Source of the DNA: an uncultured Prevotella sp.
Lineage (GTDB): Bacteria; Bacteroidota; Bacteroidia; Bacteroidales; Bacteroidaceae
DNA: 36,848 nt
NCBI GenBank assembly: GCA_934229335.1
Contig: CAKQDQ010000013.1
Span: 1-36,848 of the forward strand
Direction of reading: 5' to 3'
Shown: piece by piece, positions 1-8,375 of the stretch
How the letters are laid out: the number at the start of each line of letters is the position of its first letter
How positions within the stretch are numbered: the first letter of the stretch is position 1
The notes under the pieces: generated by a model
Database searches by the model: none
What the model saw: only the letters and a program-made list of their open reading frames with translations
What the model was told of the DNA's origin: nothing
Translations under genes and position numbers: made by a program

Positions 1-296
1 GCATAATATTCACTATACTAACGCAGATGGCTTGTCTCTACGTGATGAATCGTATATTCCCTATAAGCATTTCTGAATATATGAGGAAAACCATTCTTCC
101 GTTGGCTTTGATTACCATTCTATCTCCTATCGCGGGATATTACATAACACAAACAATGGAAGAGTCATTCCTAAGAATGATAATAGTAGGGATAACCTCT
201 GTCGTTATCTGTGTCCTGCTGTCATATATGGTAGCACTGCAAAAGGAAGAGAGAAAAAACATCACAACATTCATTATAAAAAAAATAAGAAAATGA
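1..296 (+). CDS. Wzx-type polysaccharide flippase, C-terminal fragment
   Basis: This frame is open to the left edge of the window, so the gene starts upstream and only about the last 98 codons are present. A Met at 27 exists, but the reading frame continues before it without a stop. The visible part has two hydrophobic segments (about residues 25-45 and 50-70 counted from that Met) and a Lys/Arg-rich cytoplasmic tail. This pattern fits the last helices of a MOP-family O-antigen/capsule repeat-unit flippase, which moves undecaprenyl-linked oligosaccharide across the inner membrane. The call rests mainly on context, because polysaccharide genes follow directly. Its stop overlaps the next start (ATGA at 293-296), which indicates translational coupling. 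A Wzy polymerase or another membrane protein cannot be excluded. Confidence 0.5.
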   Translation, partial: IIFTILTQMACLYVMNRIFPISISEYMRKTILPLALITILSPIAGYYITQTMEESFLRMIIVGITSVVICVLLSYMVALQKEERKNITTFIIKKIRK

Positions 297-889
297 TATT
301 AACAAAAATCCTTGAGTATAGAAGAAAGCGTAACGCAAAAGCGAATGTAAAGGCAAACTCAACAATGGTTGGAAACAATCATGTTCTCGGCCCTTCATCA
401 CACATATATCTTCAAGATGGCGCAACAAAGGATTCTGTTGTACTGGAAGATCAAGTGTGGATGTTAGGAACAATAATGGTACAAAACAATGGAAAAGTTA
501 TAATGCACGAGTTGTCTAAGATAGATGATACTACATCTATTCTTTGCGTAGATAGGGTGGAAATCGGTGCATATACAGCTATAGCAAAGGACACTGTTAT
601 ATGCGATAATAACAATCATCCCATAAGCCCAGCATTCCGAAGAAAAATGCGTCCGACACCTGTCGGTGATGACATGAGAATGTGGAAACATTCCGCACAT
701 GCACCTATCATAATAGGAGAGAATGTATGGATAGGATCCTGCGTAAGGATATGTAAGGGAGTAACAATAGGTGACAATGCGGTAATCGCAGCAAATTCCG
801 TAGTCACGAAGAACGTTCCTGCAAACTGTATCGCGGCAGGCAACCCTGCAAAAATCGTCAAGACTGATATCGACCAAATTGACAAATAG
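293..889 (+). CDS. Hexapeptide-repeat acyltransferase (left-handed beta-helix)
   Basis: 198-residue protein of the maltose/galactoside O-acetyltransferase (LbH) superfamily, probably transferring an acetyl group from acetyl-CoA to a sugar of the repeat unit. The C-terminal half shows the imperfect [LIV]GxxxX hexad pattern (IIIGENVWIGS, VTIGDNAVIAANSVVTKNV) and ends in the typical AAGNPAKIV stretch that caps the coil and contacts CoA. The likely catalytic His lies in the NNNHPIS motif near residue 108. A loop (about 109-135) interrupts the coil, as in true sugar acetyltransferases. Start ATG at 293 overlaps the flippase stop. The TAG stop is directly followed, in the same frame, by a second acyltransferase reading frame. 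The acceptor sugar cannot be told from the sequence. Confidence 0.85.
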   Translation: MILTKILEYRRKRNAKANVKANSTMVGNNHVLGPSSHIYLQDGATKDSVVLEDQVWMLGTIMVQNNGKVIMHELSKIDDTTSILCVDRVEIGAYTAIAKDTVICDNNNHPISPAFRRKMRPTPVGDDMRMWKHSAHAPIIIGENVWIGSCVRICKGVTIGDNAVIAANSVVTKNVPANCIAAGNPAKIVKTDIDQIDK

Positions 890-892
890 CAA

Positions 893-1405
893 ATAAGACG
901 AATATACCGCCTTCTATATTATCACTTTGCCATATATCTGCCAAAGAGCTACAGATGGTGGGGCATTGGGCGCATCATAAGGTATGCATTATGCAAACAT
1001 ATCTTTGAATATTGTGGGAAGAATGTAAATATCGAGCAAGGTGCTTTCTTCGGAGCAGGGACCCATATAAGAATAGGTAACGGTTCGGGAATAGGTATCA
1101 ACGCTTCTATTCCTGATGGTACCGTCATCGGAGAAAACGTTATGATGGCACCTAATGTGTATGTACATAACCGTAATCATCGTTTTGATAGAACGGACAT
1201 TCCTATGCGCTATCAAGGCTACGGCGAAGAAAAGCCGCTTATCGTAGAAGATGACGTGTGGATTGGACAAGACGTTACTATCATGGTAGGAAGGAAAATC
1301 TCAATGGGTAGCATTGTTGCTGCAAACACTGTGCTGACAAAGGATTTCCCACCATATTCCATAATAGGTGGTAATCCATCAAAACTTATAAGGTCAAGAA
1401 TATGA
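893..1405 (+). CDS. Second hexapeptide acyltransferase; no canonical start codon
   Basis: The frame is open from the codon after the preceding TAG (887-889) to the TGA at 1403-1405, about 170 codons. Its translation starts QIRRIYRLLYYHFAIYLP and carries on with KNVNIEQGAFFGAG, IGINASIPDG, VYVHNRNHRFDR and VWIGQDVTIMVG. That is a complete LbH acyltransferase with the usual amphipathic N-terminal helix and catalytic His region (NRNH). The first ATG is at 1142 and would cut off the helix and the first coils. Upstream there is no in-frame ATG, GTG or TTG. The nearest candidates are ATA at 893, CTG at 938 and ATT at 965. I place the start at 893 by homology expectation only. A lost start (pseudogene), a rare initiator, readthrough of the TAG, or a sequence error are all possible. 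The 3' end overlaps the next gene by 4 nt (ATGA). Confidence 0.65.
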   Translation: MRRIYRLLYYHFAIYLPKSYRWWGIGRIIRYALCKHIFEYCGKNVNIEQGAFFGAGTHIRIGNGSGIGINASIPDGTVIGENVMMAPNVYVHNRNHRFDRTDIPMRYQGYGEEKPLIVEDDVWIGQDVTIMVGRKISMGSIVAANTVLTKDFPPYSIIGGNPSKLIRSRI

Positions 1406-2556
1406 AAAAAAAGAGCATCCTTTTTATTGTCAATACGCTCACTACAGGTGGAGCCAACTCTTCACTCTCTGCATTATATGCCGAGATGAAGGAGTACTAT
1501 GATATAAAGGTTTTCGCTCTTACACATGATGGAGTACCAGAGGCTCATGGATTCAAGAGTGTCTTATTACCAAGAGATAGAGACGTTGACGCTTTCTTGG
1601 GCGATTTTAATAAGGCGAGCGCAAAGAGCCGAAAATATAAACTGATAATAAAAGTTCTGAAACGAATATGTATAAAACTGGGTATAAGTATAGAAAGACT
1701 TATATATCAGAAGGCTGTAAAGAATATAGAAAAGGACTATTTCTTTGACAGTATTATAGCCTTTCAGGAGAAGGAATCTGCCATGTTAGCAAGTCTGTTC
1801 CGATGTGATAACAAACTGGCATGGATTCACTGCGACTTCACCAAAGGTTTCACGGCGTGTGATGCAAGGATATACAGAAACTTCAAGAAAATAATCTTCG
1901 TTTCAAAATATACAGAGAAACAGTTTTTGAAGAGGTACCCACATTACGAAGGTAAAACATGTTTTGTTTATAACTTCCTTGATGAATCAAGAATAGAAAG
2001 ACTGGCCAAGGAACCTGTAACAGACCTGGATTTGTCCGACAATAGATTTACAATATTGTCACTCGGAAGAATAGTACCGCTAAAACGCTTCTCAAAGATT
2101 CCGCACATTGTGTCTGAAATTAAAGAGAAGGGTATTGACTTGAGATGGATAATACTCGGACCTGCTTTCGATATAGAAGAACACCGGAAGCTGTTAGAGA
2201 ATATAGACAGGTACAATGTAAAAGAGAATGTATATTGGCTTGGCAACAAGTTAAATCCATATCCATACATGAAGCATTCAGACTTGTGTGTATCACTATC
2301 CACAACTGAAGCCTGTCCGATGGTGTTCAATGAAGCCAGGGTTCTGAACGTACCCATAGTGAGCACAGACTTCGGTTCTGCTGGTGAATTTGTAACGAAT
2401 GGTTCTGACGGATATGTATGTCCTATCGAAAGCATAGCTGATACCATAAGCAGGCTGTGTATGAACAGCGCAGAGTACGATGCAATTCATTTGCAAGGAG
2501 GAAGGAGATACATAAACAATGATTCCATTCGTCAGCAGCTGTTGGCGTTACTATAA
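1402..2556 (+). CDS. Family 4 glycosyltransferase (GT-B fold)
   Basis: 384-residue retaining glycosyltransferase, expected to add one sugar from a nucleotide-sugar donor to the undecaprenyl-linked repeat unit at the cytoplasmic face of the inner membrane. The N-terminal Rossmann domain opens with ILFIVNTLTTGGANSSL, with the small-residue loop seen in GT4 enzymes. The C-terminal domain has the GRIVPLKRF strand-loop and the E-x7-E nucleotide-sugar motif (EACPMVFNE, residues 303-311), followed by NVPIVSTDFGSAGEFV. The length is normal for the family. The start ATG at 1402 overlaps the preceding stop, so the gene is coupled to the acyltransferase. Donor and acceptor are not predictable. Confidence 0.9.
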   Translation: MKKKSILFIVNTLTTGGANSSLSALYAEMKEYYDIKVFALTHDGVPEAHGFKSVLLPRDRDVDAFLGDFNKASAKSRKYKLIIKVLKRICIKLGISIERLIYQKAVKNIEKDYFFDSIIAFQEKESAMLASLFRCDNKLAWIHCDFTKGFTACDARIYRNFKKIIFVSKYTEKQFLKRYPHYEGKTCFVYNFLDESRIERLAKEPVTDLDLSDNRFTILSLGRIVPLKRFSKIPHIVSEIKEKGIDLRWIILGPAFDIEEHRKLLENIDRYNVKENVYWLGNKLNPYPYMKHSDLCVSLSTTEACPMVFNEARVLNVPIVSTDFGSAGEFVTNGSDGYVCPIESIADTISRLCMNSAEYDAIHLQGGRRYINNDSIRQQLLALL

Positions 2557-2749
2557 TTTAGGGAAAAGACATTAAAATAAATACAATTACATCATCAATA
2601 GACAGACATAGGGACGTTGCCAAATGCTTTCTGATATTATTATTGATAATGGATTATATAGTTGTCTTTGGGAATGTTAGATAAGTACCAAAATCTGCCT
2701 GTAGTTTCAATCAATAAAAAAGCCAAACAATTATCAAGTAAATAATGTT
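2557..2749. other. AT-rich gap inside the polysaccharide operon
   Basis: This 193-base spacer is the longest break in the plus-strand polysaccharide run. I see no gene, no strong hairpin and no full TTTG/TAnnTTTG promoter in it. A TTTG lies near 2665, but no matching -7 element follows at 19-21 nt. It may be a recombination scar between cassette segments, which is common in capsule loci, but nothing in the sequence proves this. Confidence 0.4.
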
Positions 2750-3904
2750 ATGGGAAAAGTACTATTCATATCCAACTGTGATCCTATGGGTATAGGTGGA
2801 GGAAGCTTTGCTACTCATGCGTATGTAAAGGCTTTCTCGGAAGTCTTGGGAGGAGACTCGTATATTCTCTTGCCAGAAGAAGGCAGTAAGGACATTGACG
2901 AGACCATTCCAGTCAGCAAGTATATCCGCGTAAAGCGACGCAATGTTTTCCAGAAAGCGTTAGCACTCATTACTGGTGATGTACAAAGATATACCAATGT
3001 TGTACAAAAGATTGTAAGAAACAATCAAGTAGACTTTACACATGCCGTGTGTAACAGTAGTATGTCAAGTGGCGCATTAGTGGAATTTCTCCATTCACAG
3101 AATATTAGGGTTATTACTGTTCATCATAACTTCGAACGTGAGTATTTCAAGGATAATCCTACAGTTAGATGTTTCAAAACGTTGTATGCACACCATATAG
3201 CTGAGCTTGAAAAAAAAGCATACACAAAAAGTGACAGTAACATATTCTTAACAAAAGAAGATCAAGACAGATTCGAAACATTCTATGGTAAAGTTGATGG
3301 TAGGAACGTTACGCTTGGCGTATTCGAGTTTAAGGATATACCACCACTTCCTGAGCAAGCAAAGGATAAGTCCGTCAAGCCAATTACTTTCGTCATAACG
3401 GGACAGTTATGCTTGGACCAAGGCATTGACAGCGTCATATATTTCCTTGATGAACTATATCAATACATTCCTAAAGACTGCAAGATTATCATTGCTGGAA
3501 GAAATCCATCGCCAATAATAGAGGAAAGATGTAAAAACTTTCCAAACATATCGCTTGTTCCCAACCCTAAAAATATGCGAGAGGTAATACTACAGGGCGA
3601 CATATACATATGTCCTACTCGTATGGGAGGAGGGTTGAAGTTACGTGTTATGGACGGATTAAGACTCGGTTTACCAGTAATAACGCACGTTTGTTCGGCA
3701 AGAGGCTACGATATGTTTGCTGATTTGGACTTTTTCCAGACGTTTAGAAATCAGCAGGAATTCTCCAAAAGTGTAAATTATTTAGTCGAATTATGTAAGA
3801 ACAATAAGATAGATAAAGAAACGATATACTCTGAATACAAGAAGAGTTTCTCCTATCAAGCAGGAATGGAACGAATAAAAAAAATACTACATACTACCAA
3901 TTGA
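2750..3904 (+). CDS. Family 4 glycosyltransferase (second)
   Basis: 384-residue GT-B enzyme, unrelated in detail to the GT4 at 1402. The N-terminus reads VLFISNCDPMGIGGGSF, the glycine-rich first loop. VITVHHNFEREYF and IFLTKEDQDRF are typical of the acceptor domain, and FVITGQLCLDQG begins the donor domain. The usual E-x7-E is replaced by a GGGLKLRVMDGLRLGLPVI motif, where Asp stands for the first Glu, a variant I associate with Bacteroidales capsule transferases. Start ATG at 2750 follows the 193-bp gap. The gene ends 4 bp before the next start region, so it leads a second coupled block of genes. Donor and acceptor sugars are unknown. Confidence 0.88.
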   Translation: MGKVLFISNCDPMGIGGGSFATHAYVKAFSEVLGGDSYILLPEEGSKDIDETIPVSKYIRVKRRNVFQKALALITGDVQRYTNVVQKIVRNNQVDFTHAVCNSSMSSGALVEFLHSQNIRVITVHHNFEREYFKDNPTVRCFKTLYAHHIAELEKKAYTKSDSNIFLTKEDQDRFETFYGKVDGRNVTLGVFEFKDIPPLPEQAKDKSVKPITFVITGQLCLDQGIDSVIYFLDELYQYIPKDCKIIIAGRNPSPIIEERCKNFPNISLVPNPKNMREVILQGDIYICPTRMGGGLKLRVMDGLRLGLPVITHVCSARGYDMFADLDFFQTFRNQQEFSKSVNYLVELCKNNKIDKETIYSEYKKSFSYQAGMERIKKILHTTN

Positions 3905-3908
3905 ACAG

Positions 3909-4826
3909 ATGACAAATACTCCCATACTTTTCATATTCTTTAACCGTAAGGATATAGCGATGCAGACCTTCCAAAGGATAAAGTCTGCCAAGCCGGCAAC
4001 TTTATATCTGTCTCAGGATGGAGCGAGAACAGCGAAAGGTGAAACAGAGGCTAAAATCGTAAAAGAAACGCGCGATGACATCATGTCGATGATAGACTGG
4101 GAATGTGATGTCCATACACGTTTTATGAACGAGAATCTTGGCTGTGCCCAAGGAGTCAAAACTGCAATAGACTGGATGTTCGAAACTGAAGATTATGGAA
4201 TAATCCTTGAAGATGATTGTATCGTGTCGGATTCGTTTTTCCCATATATGGAAGATATACTCAAAAGATACATTAACGACCAACGCATAGGGATGGTGGC
4301 AGGGACAAATCCTATTTCAGAATTCAGAAGCGACACCTCCTTTCATTTCTCACGCTTTAAGAGTTGCTGGGGGTGGGGAACATGGGCACGTGCATGGAAG
4401 AATATGAATATGGATATGACGTGGCGTAAACACGACATGGAAAACGTTATAAACAATAGTGGCTTCAATGGTCGCAATAACTCAAAGTGGAAGTTTCAAC
4501 TAAAATGTATCGATAATGACTATGTTTCAGCCTGGGATTGGCAATGGTATTTCTCGCTCGCTGCGCAGAACCAATTATGTGTATATCCCGTAGTCAACCT
4601 TGTATCAAATATAGGCAACGATAAAGAAGCTACCCATACGTCGTTCGGCAATATTACATTAAAGAGTGGCAACCTTACGTTCCCACTTACAGCACCTACG
4701 ATAGTTGCACCGAATTATAGGTTTGACAAAATGTTCGATGCTAATGAAAATACTTTAAGAATAAAACTAACGAGAATAATTCCACATTTCATCAAAAGAG
4801 TAATAAAGAATATATTATTAAAATGA
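3909..4826 (+). CDS. GT2-like (GT-A) glycosyltransferase, HlpA-like
   Basis: 305-residue nucleotide-diphospho-sugar transferase. It opens with TPILFIFFNRKDIAMQTFQRI and YLSQDGAR, then has a metal-binding acidic motif LEDDCIVSDSFF (about residues 98-109) and SCWGWGTWARAW near residue 155. These are marks of the GT-A group often named hemolytic protein HlpA-like or GNT-I-like. It probably adds one sugar to the lipid-linked repeat unit, or to a LicD-decorated residue. It begins 4 bp after the preceding stop, and its TGA overlaps the LicD start (ATGA at 4823-4826). The C-terminus is basic (FIKRVIKNILLK), consistent with membrane contact. The acceptor is unknown. Confidence 0.85.
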   Translation: MTNTPILFIFFNRKDIAMQTFQRIKSAKPATLYLSQDGARTAKGETEAKIVKETRDDIMSMIDWECDVHTRFMNENLGCAQGVKTAIDWMFETEDYGIILEDDCIVSDSFFPYMEDILKRYINDQRIGMVAGTNPISEFRSDTSFHFSRFKSCWGWGTWARAWKNMNMDMTWRKHDMENVINNSGFNGRNNSKWKFQLKCIDNDYVSAWDWQWYFSLAAQNQLCVYPVVNLVSNIGNDKEATHTSFGNITLKSGNLTFPLTAPTIVAPNYRFDKMFDANENTLRIKLTRIIPHFIKRVIKNILLK

Positions 4827-5536
4827 AACTCAAGATACAAACTTCAAAAGGTTTATATAAATATGAATTTGTACCACTATTTACTGGTACAAAAATAATA
4901 GACAAAGATATTTCTGCCAGAAATCTTATTTTGTTCTATTCTATATTAGAGAAGCACAACATAACGGTAGGGCTTGCTTACGGTACTCTTCTCGGAGCAG
5001 TACGTGAACATGACTTTATAACGCATGATGAGGATATAGACCTTTTCATGTCAAAGGAATATGAACAAAATCTACGTGATTCTCTTTTCGATTTAAGAGA
5101 TAATGGTTTTGAAGTATGCCGCTATGATAGACGGGGACTGATATCATTCATGCGCCAAGGCGAATATATTGACATATATATATTCCATCATCACACGGAT
5201 GGTGTAGTTATATGCGGAAGAGAAATAATGCCAGAATACTTCATGACTGATGTTCAGCCAATGGAATTCAAAGGTCATACATACCCAGCACCACGTGATT
5301 ACGAAAGATATCTAAACTTTTTTTATGGAGACAACTGGCGTACACCTATTAAATACTATCACTATGAGCAGCCAAAATGGAAACGCTGTATAAATATTGC
5401 TTTACAGTACATAAAAGAGTTCCTACCAGATACTGTCTTCTATGCTCTTACTGCAAAAGGAGATAATGATTATCGTAGTAAGTATGAGAAGAAATTACCA
5501 CAATTCATAAAACGAGAAAGAATATGCAAGCCATAA
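4823..5536 (+). CDS. LicD family phosphotransferase
   Basis: 237-residue LicD-type protein. The diagnostic nucleotidyltransferase-fold core is at residues 52-76: AYGTLLGAVREHDFITHDED followed by IDLFM, with the Asp pair D71/D73 expected to bind metal. It also has YIDIYIFHH and a PRDYERYLNFFYGDNW stretch near residues 155-172, which LicD proteins share. Characterised LicD proteins transfer phosphocholine or a related phospho-alcohol from a CDP donor to a glycan. Here it overlaps by 4 nt with the transferase before it and by 13 nt with a nucleotidyltransferase-aminotransferase fusion after it. The close packing argues that the fusion protein supplies its activated donor. Whether the group is phosphoethanolamine, phosphocholine, an aminophosphonate or something else is inference. 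Confidence 0.88.
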   Translation: MKLKIQTSKGLYKYEFVPLFTGTKIIDKDISARNLILFYSILEKHNITVGLAYGTLLGAVREHDFITHDEDIDLFMSKEYEQNLRDSLFDLRDNGFEVCRYDRRGLISFMRQGEYIDIYIFHHHTDGVVICGREIMPEYFMTDVQPMEFKGHTYPAPRDYERYLNFFYGDNWRTPIKYYHYEQPKWKRCINIALQYIKEFLPDTVFYALTAKGDNDYRSKYEKKLPQFIKRERICKP

Positions 5537-7335
5537 TATTAGCTGCAGGCATGGGAAAACGCCTTGGCAAATATACACAAAACAATACAAAATGTATGGT
5601 GGAGGTGAATGGGGTAAAACTCATAGATCGGGTTATTAACCAACTTGCCCAATTTAACCTCAGCAAACTTATCTTAGTAGTAGGATATGAGGCGGATAAC
5701 CTTATTAACTATATAGGCAACAGATATGACAATATTCTAAAGATTGAATATATCCGCAACGACATCTACGACAAAACAAACAACATATATTCTCTTGCAC
5801 TTGCAAAAGAAGAACTATGTAAAGATGATACCATATTACTTGAAAGTGATATAATATTTGAAGACAAGATGCTCAACTTGCTCATCAATCATCCAGACCA
5901 TGACCTTGCGCTTGTTGCCAAGGCTGAGAGTTGGATGGATGGTACTATGGTATGCATTGATGTAAATCGTAATATCACAAGTTTTGTATCAAAAACAGAT
6001 TTCGATTTTAATTATTCTGGCAAGTATTATAAAACTGTCAATATATATAAGTTCAGCAAGGATTTCTGCAAGAACTATTACGTACCGTTCCTTGAAGCCT
6101 ACTGCAAAGTACTTGGAAATAACGAATATTATGAACAGGTTTTACAAGTATTGGTACATCTGCATAAGTCGCCACTCAAGGCTCTGCCTATAAGCAAAGA
6201 GAAATGGTATGAGATAGATGATGCACAAGACCTTGATATCGCTTCAACAATCTTTGCTGCGGACAATGAGAAGTATTCTATCTACCATAAACGCTACGGA
6301 GGATTCTGGAGGTTTCCCAAAATACTTGACTATTGCTACCTGGTAAATCCTTACTTCCCAACCCCAAGGATGAAAGAAGAGATAAAAGCGAACTTCGATG
6401 TATTGTTGGAGAATTATCCTTCTGGTATGAATGTGAATTCGTTGTTGGCAGCAAAATACTTTAAGGTCTCACAGGAATACATTATTGTAGGCAACGGTGC
6501 TGCAGAGCTAATAAAATGTGTTATGGAGAGACACGCGATGGATAAAGTCGGAGTGATATACCCAACATTCGATGAGTATCCCAACAGACTAACCCAAGAG
6601 AATATAGTGCCACTTATCATAGACAGCAAGGACTTCCGCTACAGTGCAGACAACGTGATGGAATACTACGAAGATAAGCACATATCGTTGCTGCTGCTTG
6701 TCAATCCTGATAATCCTTCAGGCAACTATATAAAGCGTTCTGACGTGCTACGTCTCGTAGCATGGTGTAAGACGAGAAATATAAGAGTACTACTTGACGA
6801 GAGTTTCGTTGATTTTACCGATGATTTTGAAAACAACAGTCTTCTCGATGACACTATACTTGTGACATATAGCAATCTCATGATAATGAAGTCCATCTCT
6901 AAGTCATATGGTGTGCCGGGTTTGCGTCTTGGTGTATTTGCGACCTCCGACAAAGAGATGATAGCCCACATGAAGAAAGAAGTCAGCATATGGAACATCA
7001 ACTCTTTCGCGGAGTTCTATATGCAGATATATGGCAAATACGAGAAAGACTACCACAAAGCCTGCCAACTCTTCATAGAAGAGCGCAATCGCTTCCAAAG
7101 CCTTCTTGAACAGATACCTTTCCTTCATGTCATGCCGTCACAGGCAAACTACTTCCTTTGCGAGGTAACTGAGAAATATACTTCAGCAGAACTTGCAAAC
7201 ATTCTAATGCAAAACGACATTATAATCAGCGATTGCAACCGCAAAACCCACATGCAAAAGAAACAGATAATACGTCTTGCTGTACGCAGTAAGGAAGACA
7301 ATGACCTTTTGATACAAAAGCTACAGGGACTATAA
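5524..7335 (+). CDS. Nucleotidyltransferase-PLP aminotransferase fusion
   Basis: 603-residue two-domain protein. Residues 1 to about 240 are a sugar-phosphate/choline-phosphate nucleotidyltransferase: AIILAAGMGKRLGKYTQNNT is the nucleotide-binding loop, followed by KCMVEVNG, and LLESDIIFED is the metal site. Residues about 255-603 are a fold-type I aminotransferase of the HisC/CobD group: VGNGAAELI, LLVNPDNPSGN, LLDESFVDF, and the PLP lysine K460 in SISKSYGVPGLRLG. A CobD-like domain could decarboxylate O-phosphoserine to phosphoethanolamine, or transaminate an aminophosphonate precursor. The first domain would then make the CDP-activated form for LicD. Fusions of this kind are known, for example PntC in phosphonate pathways. 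No phosphoenolpyruvate mutase is visible here, so the substrate is open. The 13-nt overlap with licD shows tight coupling. Confidence 0.85.
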   Translation: MQAIILAAGMGKRLGKYTQNNTKCMVEVNGVKLIDRVINQLAQFNLSKLILVVGYEADNLINYIGNRYDNILKIEYIRNDIYDKTNNIYSLALAKEELCKDDTILLESDIIFEDKMLNLLINHPDHDLALVAKAESWMDGTMVCIDVNRNITSFVSKTDFDFNYSGKYYKTVNIYKFSKDFCKNYYVPFLEAYCKVLGNNEYYEQVLQVLVHLHKSPLKALPISKEKWYEIDDAQDLDIASTIFAADNEKYSIYHKRYGGFWRFPKILDYCYLVNPYFPTPRMKEEIKANFDVLLENYPSGMNVNSLLAAKYFKVSQEYIIVGNGAAELIKCVMERHAMDKVGVIYPTFDEYPNRLTQENIVPLIIDSKDFRYSADNVMEYYEDKHISLLLLVNPDNPSGNYIKRSDVLRLVAWCKTRNIRVLLDESFVDFTDDFENNSLLDDTILVTYSNLMIMKSISKSYGVPGLRLGVFATSDKEMIAHMKKEVSIWNINSFAEFYMQIYGKYEKDYHKACQLFIEERNRFQSLLEQIPFLHVMPSQANYFLCEVTEKYTSAELANILMQNDIIISDCNRKTHMQKKQIIRLAVRSKEDNDLLIQKLQGL

Positions 7336-7464
7336 GAATACTGTCGCAACATAACAACAAAAGCAGTATACTTTTTCCTAAACAAGGAAAAGGTATCCTG
7401 CTTTTGCAATATTTTCAGATGTTTGACGTTATATTAAATATCAGTAAGCATTATTCAACCTTAT

Positions 7465-8232
7465 ATGAAAATAACAATAATAACAACAACATATAACAGC
7501 GCCACAACACTTCGTGACACCTTTAACTCTATTCTATCACAAACCTACCAAGAATTTGAATACTGGGTTATTGATGGTGGATCAAGTGACGGAACAGTAG
7601 ACATAATAAAGGCATTTGAACCTAAATTTAACGGTCGAATGCATTGGATTTCAGAAAAGGACAAGGGATTGTATGATGGAATGAATAAAGGCTTTAAGCG
7701 GGCGACTGGTGACGTAATAGGGATATTAAACAGTGATGATTTCTTTGCATCCTGCGATATCCTTGAAACTATAGCTAAGGCGTTTATTAATGACAAAGAA
7801 GGGAAATTAGACGCTATTTATGGAGATGTCCATTTTGTAAAGCCTAATAACCTTAATAAATGCATACGCTATTACAGTTCTAAAAAATTCAGACCATGGT
7901 TGTTACGATTTGGCTATATGCCTGCACATCCATCCTTCTATGCACGTAGAGAGATTTTCGATAAACATGGTTTATATTCTCTTGAATACAAACTTGCAGC
8001 AGATTATGATATGATGGTAAGACTGTTTTGTAAGCATAAAATCAATGCAAAATACATAGAGAGAGATTTTGTAACGATGCGTACGGGAGGAGCAAGTACA
8101 CGCAATATTTATCGTCGCTTACTGCTAACCAAAGAAGACGCCAAAGCATGTCGTAAACATGGTATTTATTCTAATTTTATAATGTGTTCTGTGAAATACT
8201 TCAGCAAAGTCCTTGAATTTATACATAAATAG
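7465..8232 (+). CDS. Family 2 glycosyltransferase
   Basis: 255-residue inverting GT-A transferase of the WcaA/colanic-acid type. The N-terminal nucleotide-binding motif is ITIITTTYNSATTLRDTF, followed by VIDGGSSDGTVDI and the DxD-like metal motif GILNSDDFFAS (about residues 86-96). The acceptor side has GYMPAHPSFYARREIF and AADYDMMVRL, the usual catalytic-base region. The length is normal and no membrane segment is present. It stands 129 bp after the fusion gene and is the last plus-strand gene before the minus-strand WecA-type gene. It is probably part of the same polysaccharide pathway but could be separately transcribed. Confidence 0.9.
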   Translation: MKITIITTTYNSATTLRDTFNSILSQTYQEFEYWVIDGGSSDGTVDIIKAFEPKFNGRMHWISEKDKGLYDGMNKGFKRATGDVIGILNSDDFFASCDILETIAKAFINDKEGKLDAIYGDVHFVKPNNLNKCIRYYSSKKFRPWLLRFGYMPAHPSFYARREIFDKHGLYSLEYKLAADYDMMVRLFCKHKINAKYIERDFVTMRTGGASTRNIYRRLLLTKEDAKACRKHGIYSNFIMCSVKYFSKVLEFIHK

Positions 8233-8375
8233 AAGTACAAAATCTATACACTACTATCGTTAAAGGCATTGATTTTTATGCATTTTGCTTACCGTATGCC
8301 CCCGAGGGGAGCAATTACCGTATTTAAAGGAGCCCCAAAAGTATTTCTACTATGGCAGAATAGTTATTATATGCA

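Noticed and set aside
8233..8375. GC-rich CCCCCGAGGGG palindrome near 8300 as a terminator between the GT2 and wecA genes.
   Set aside because: The stem is only four base pairs with a three-base loop and no T-tract follows, so it is not called.
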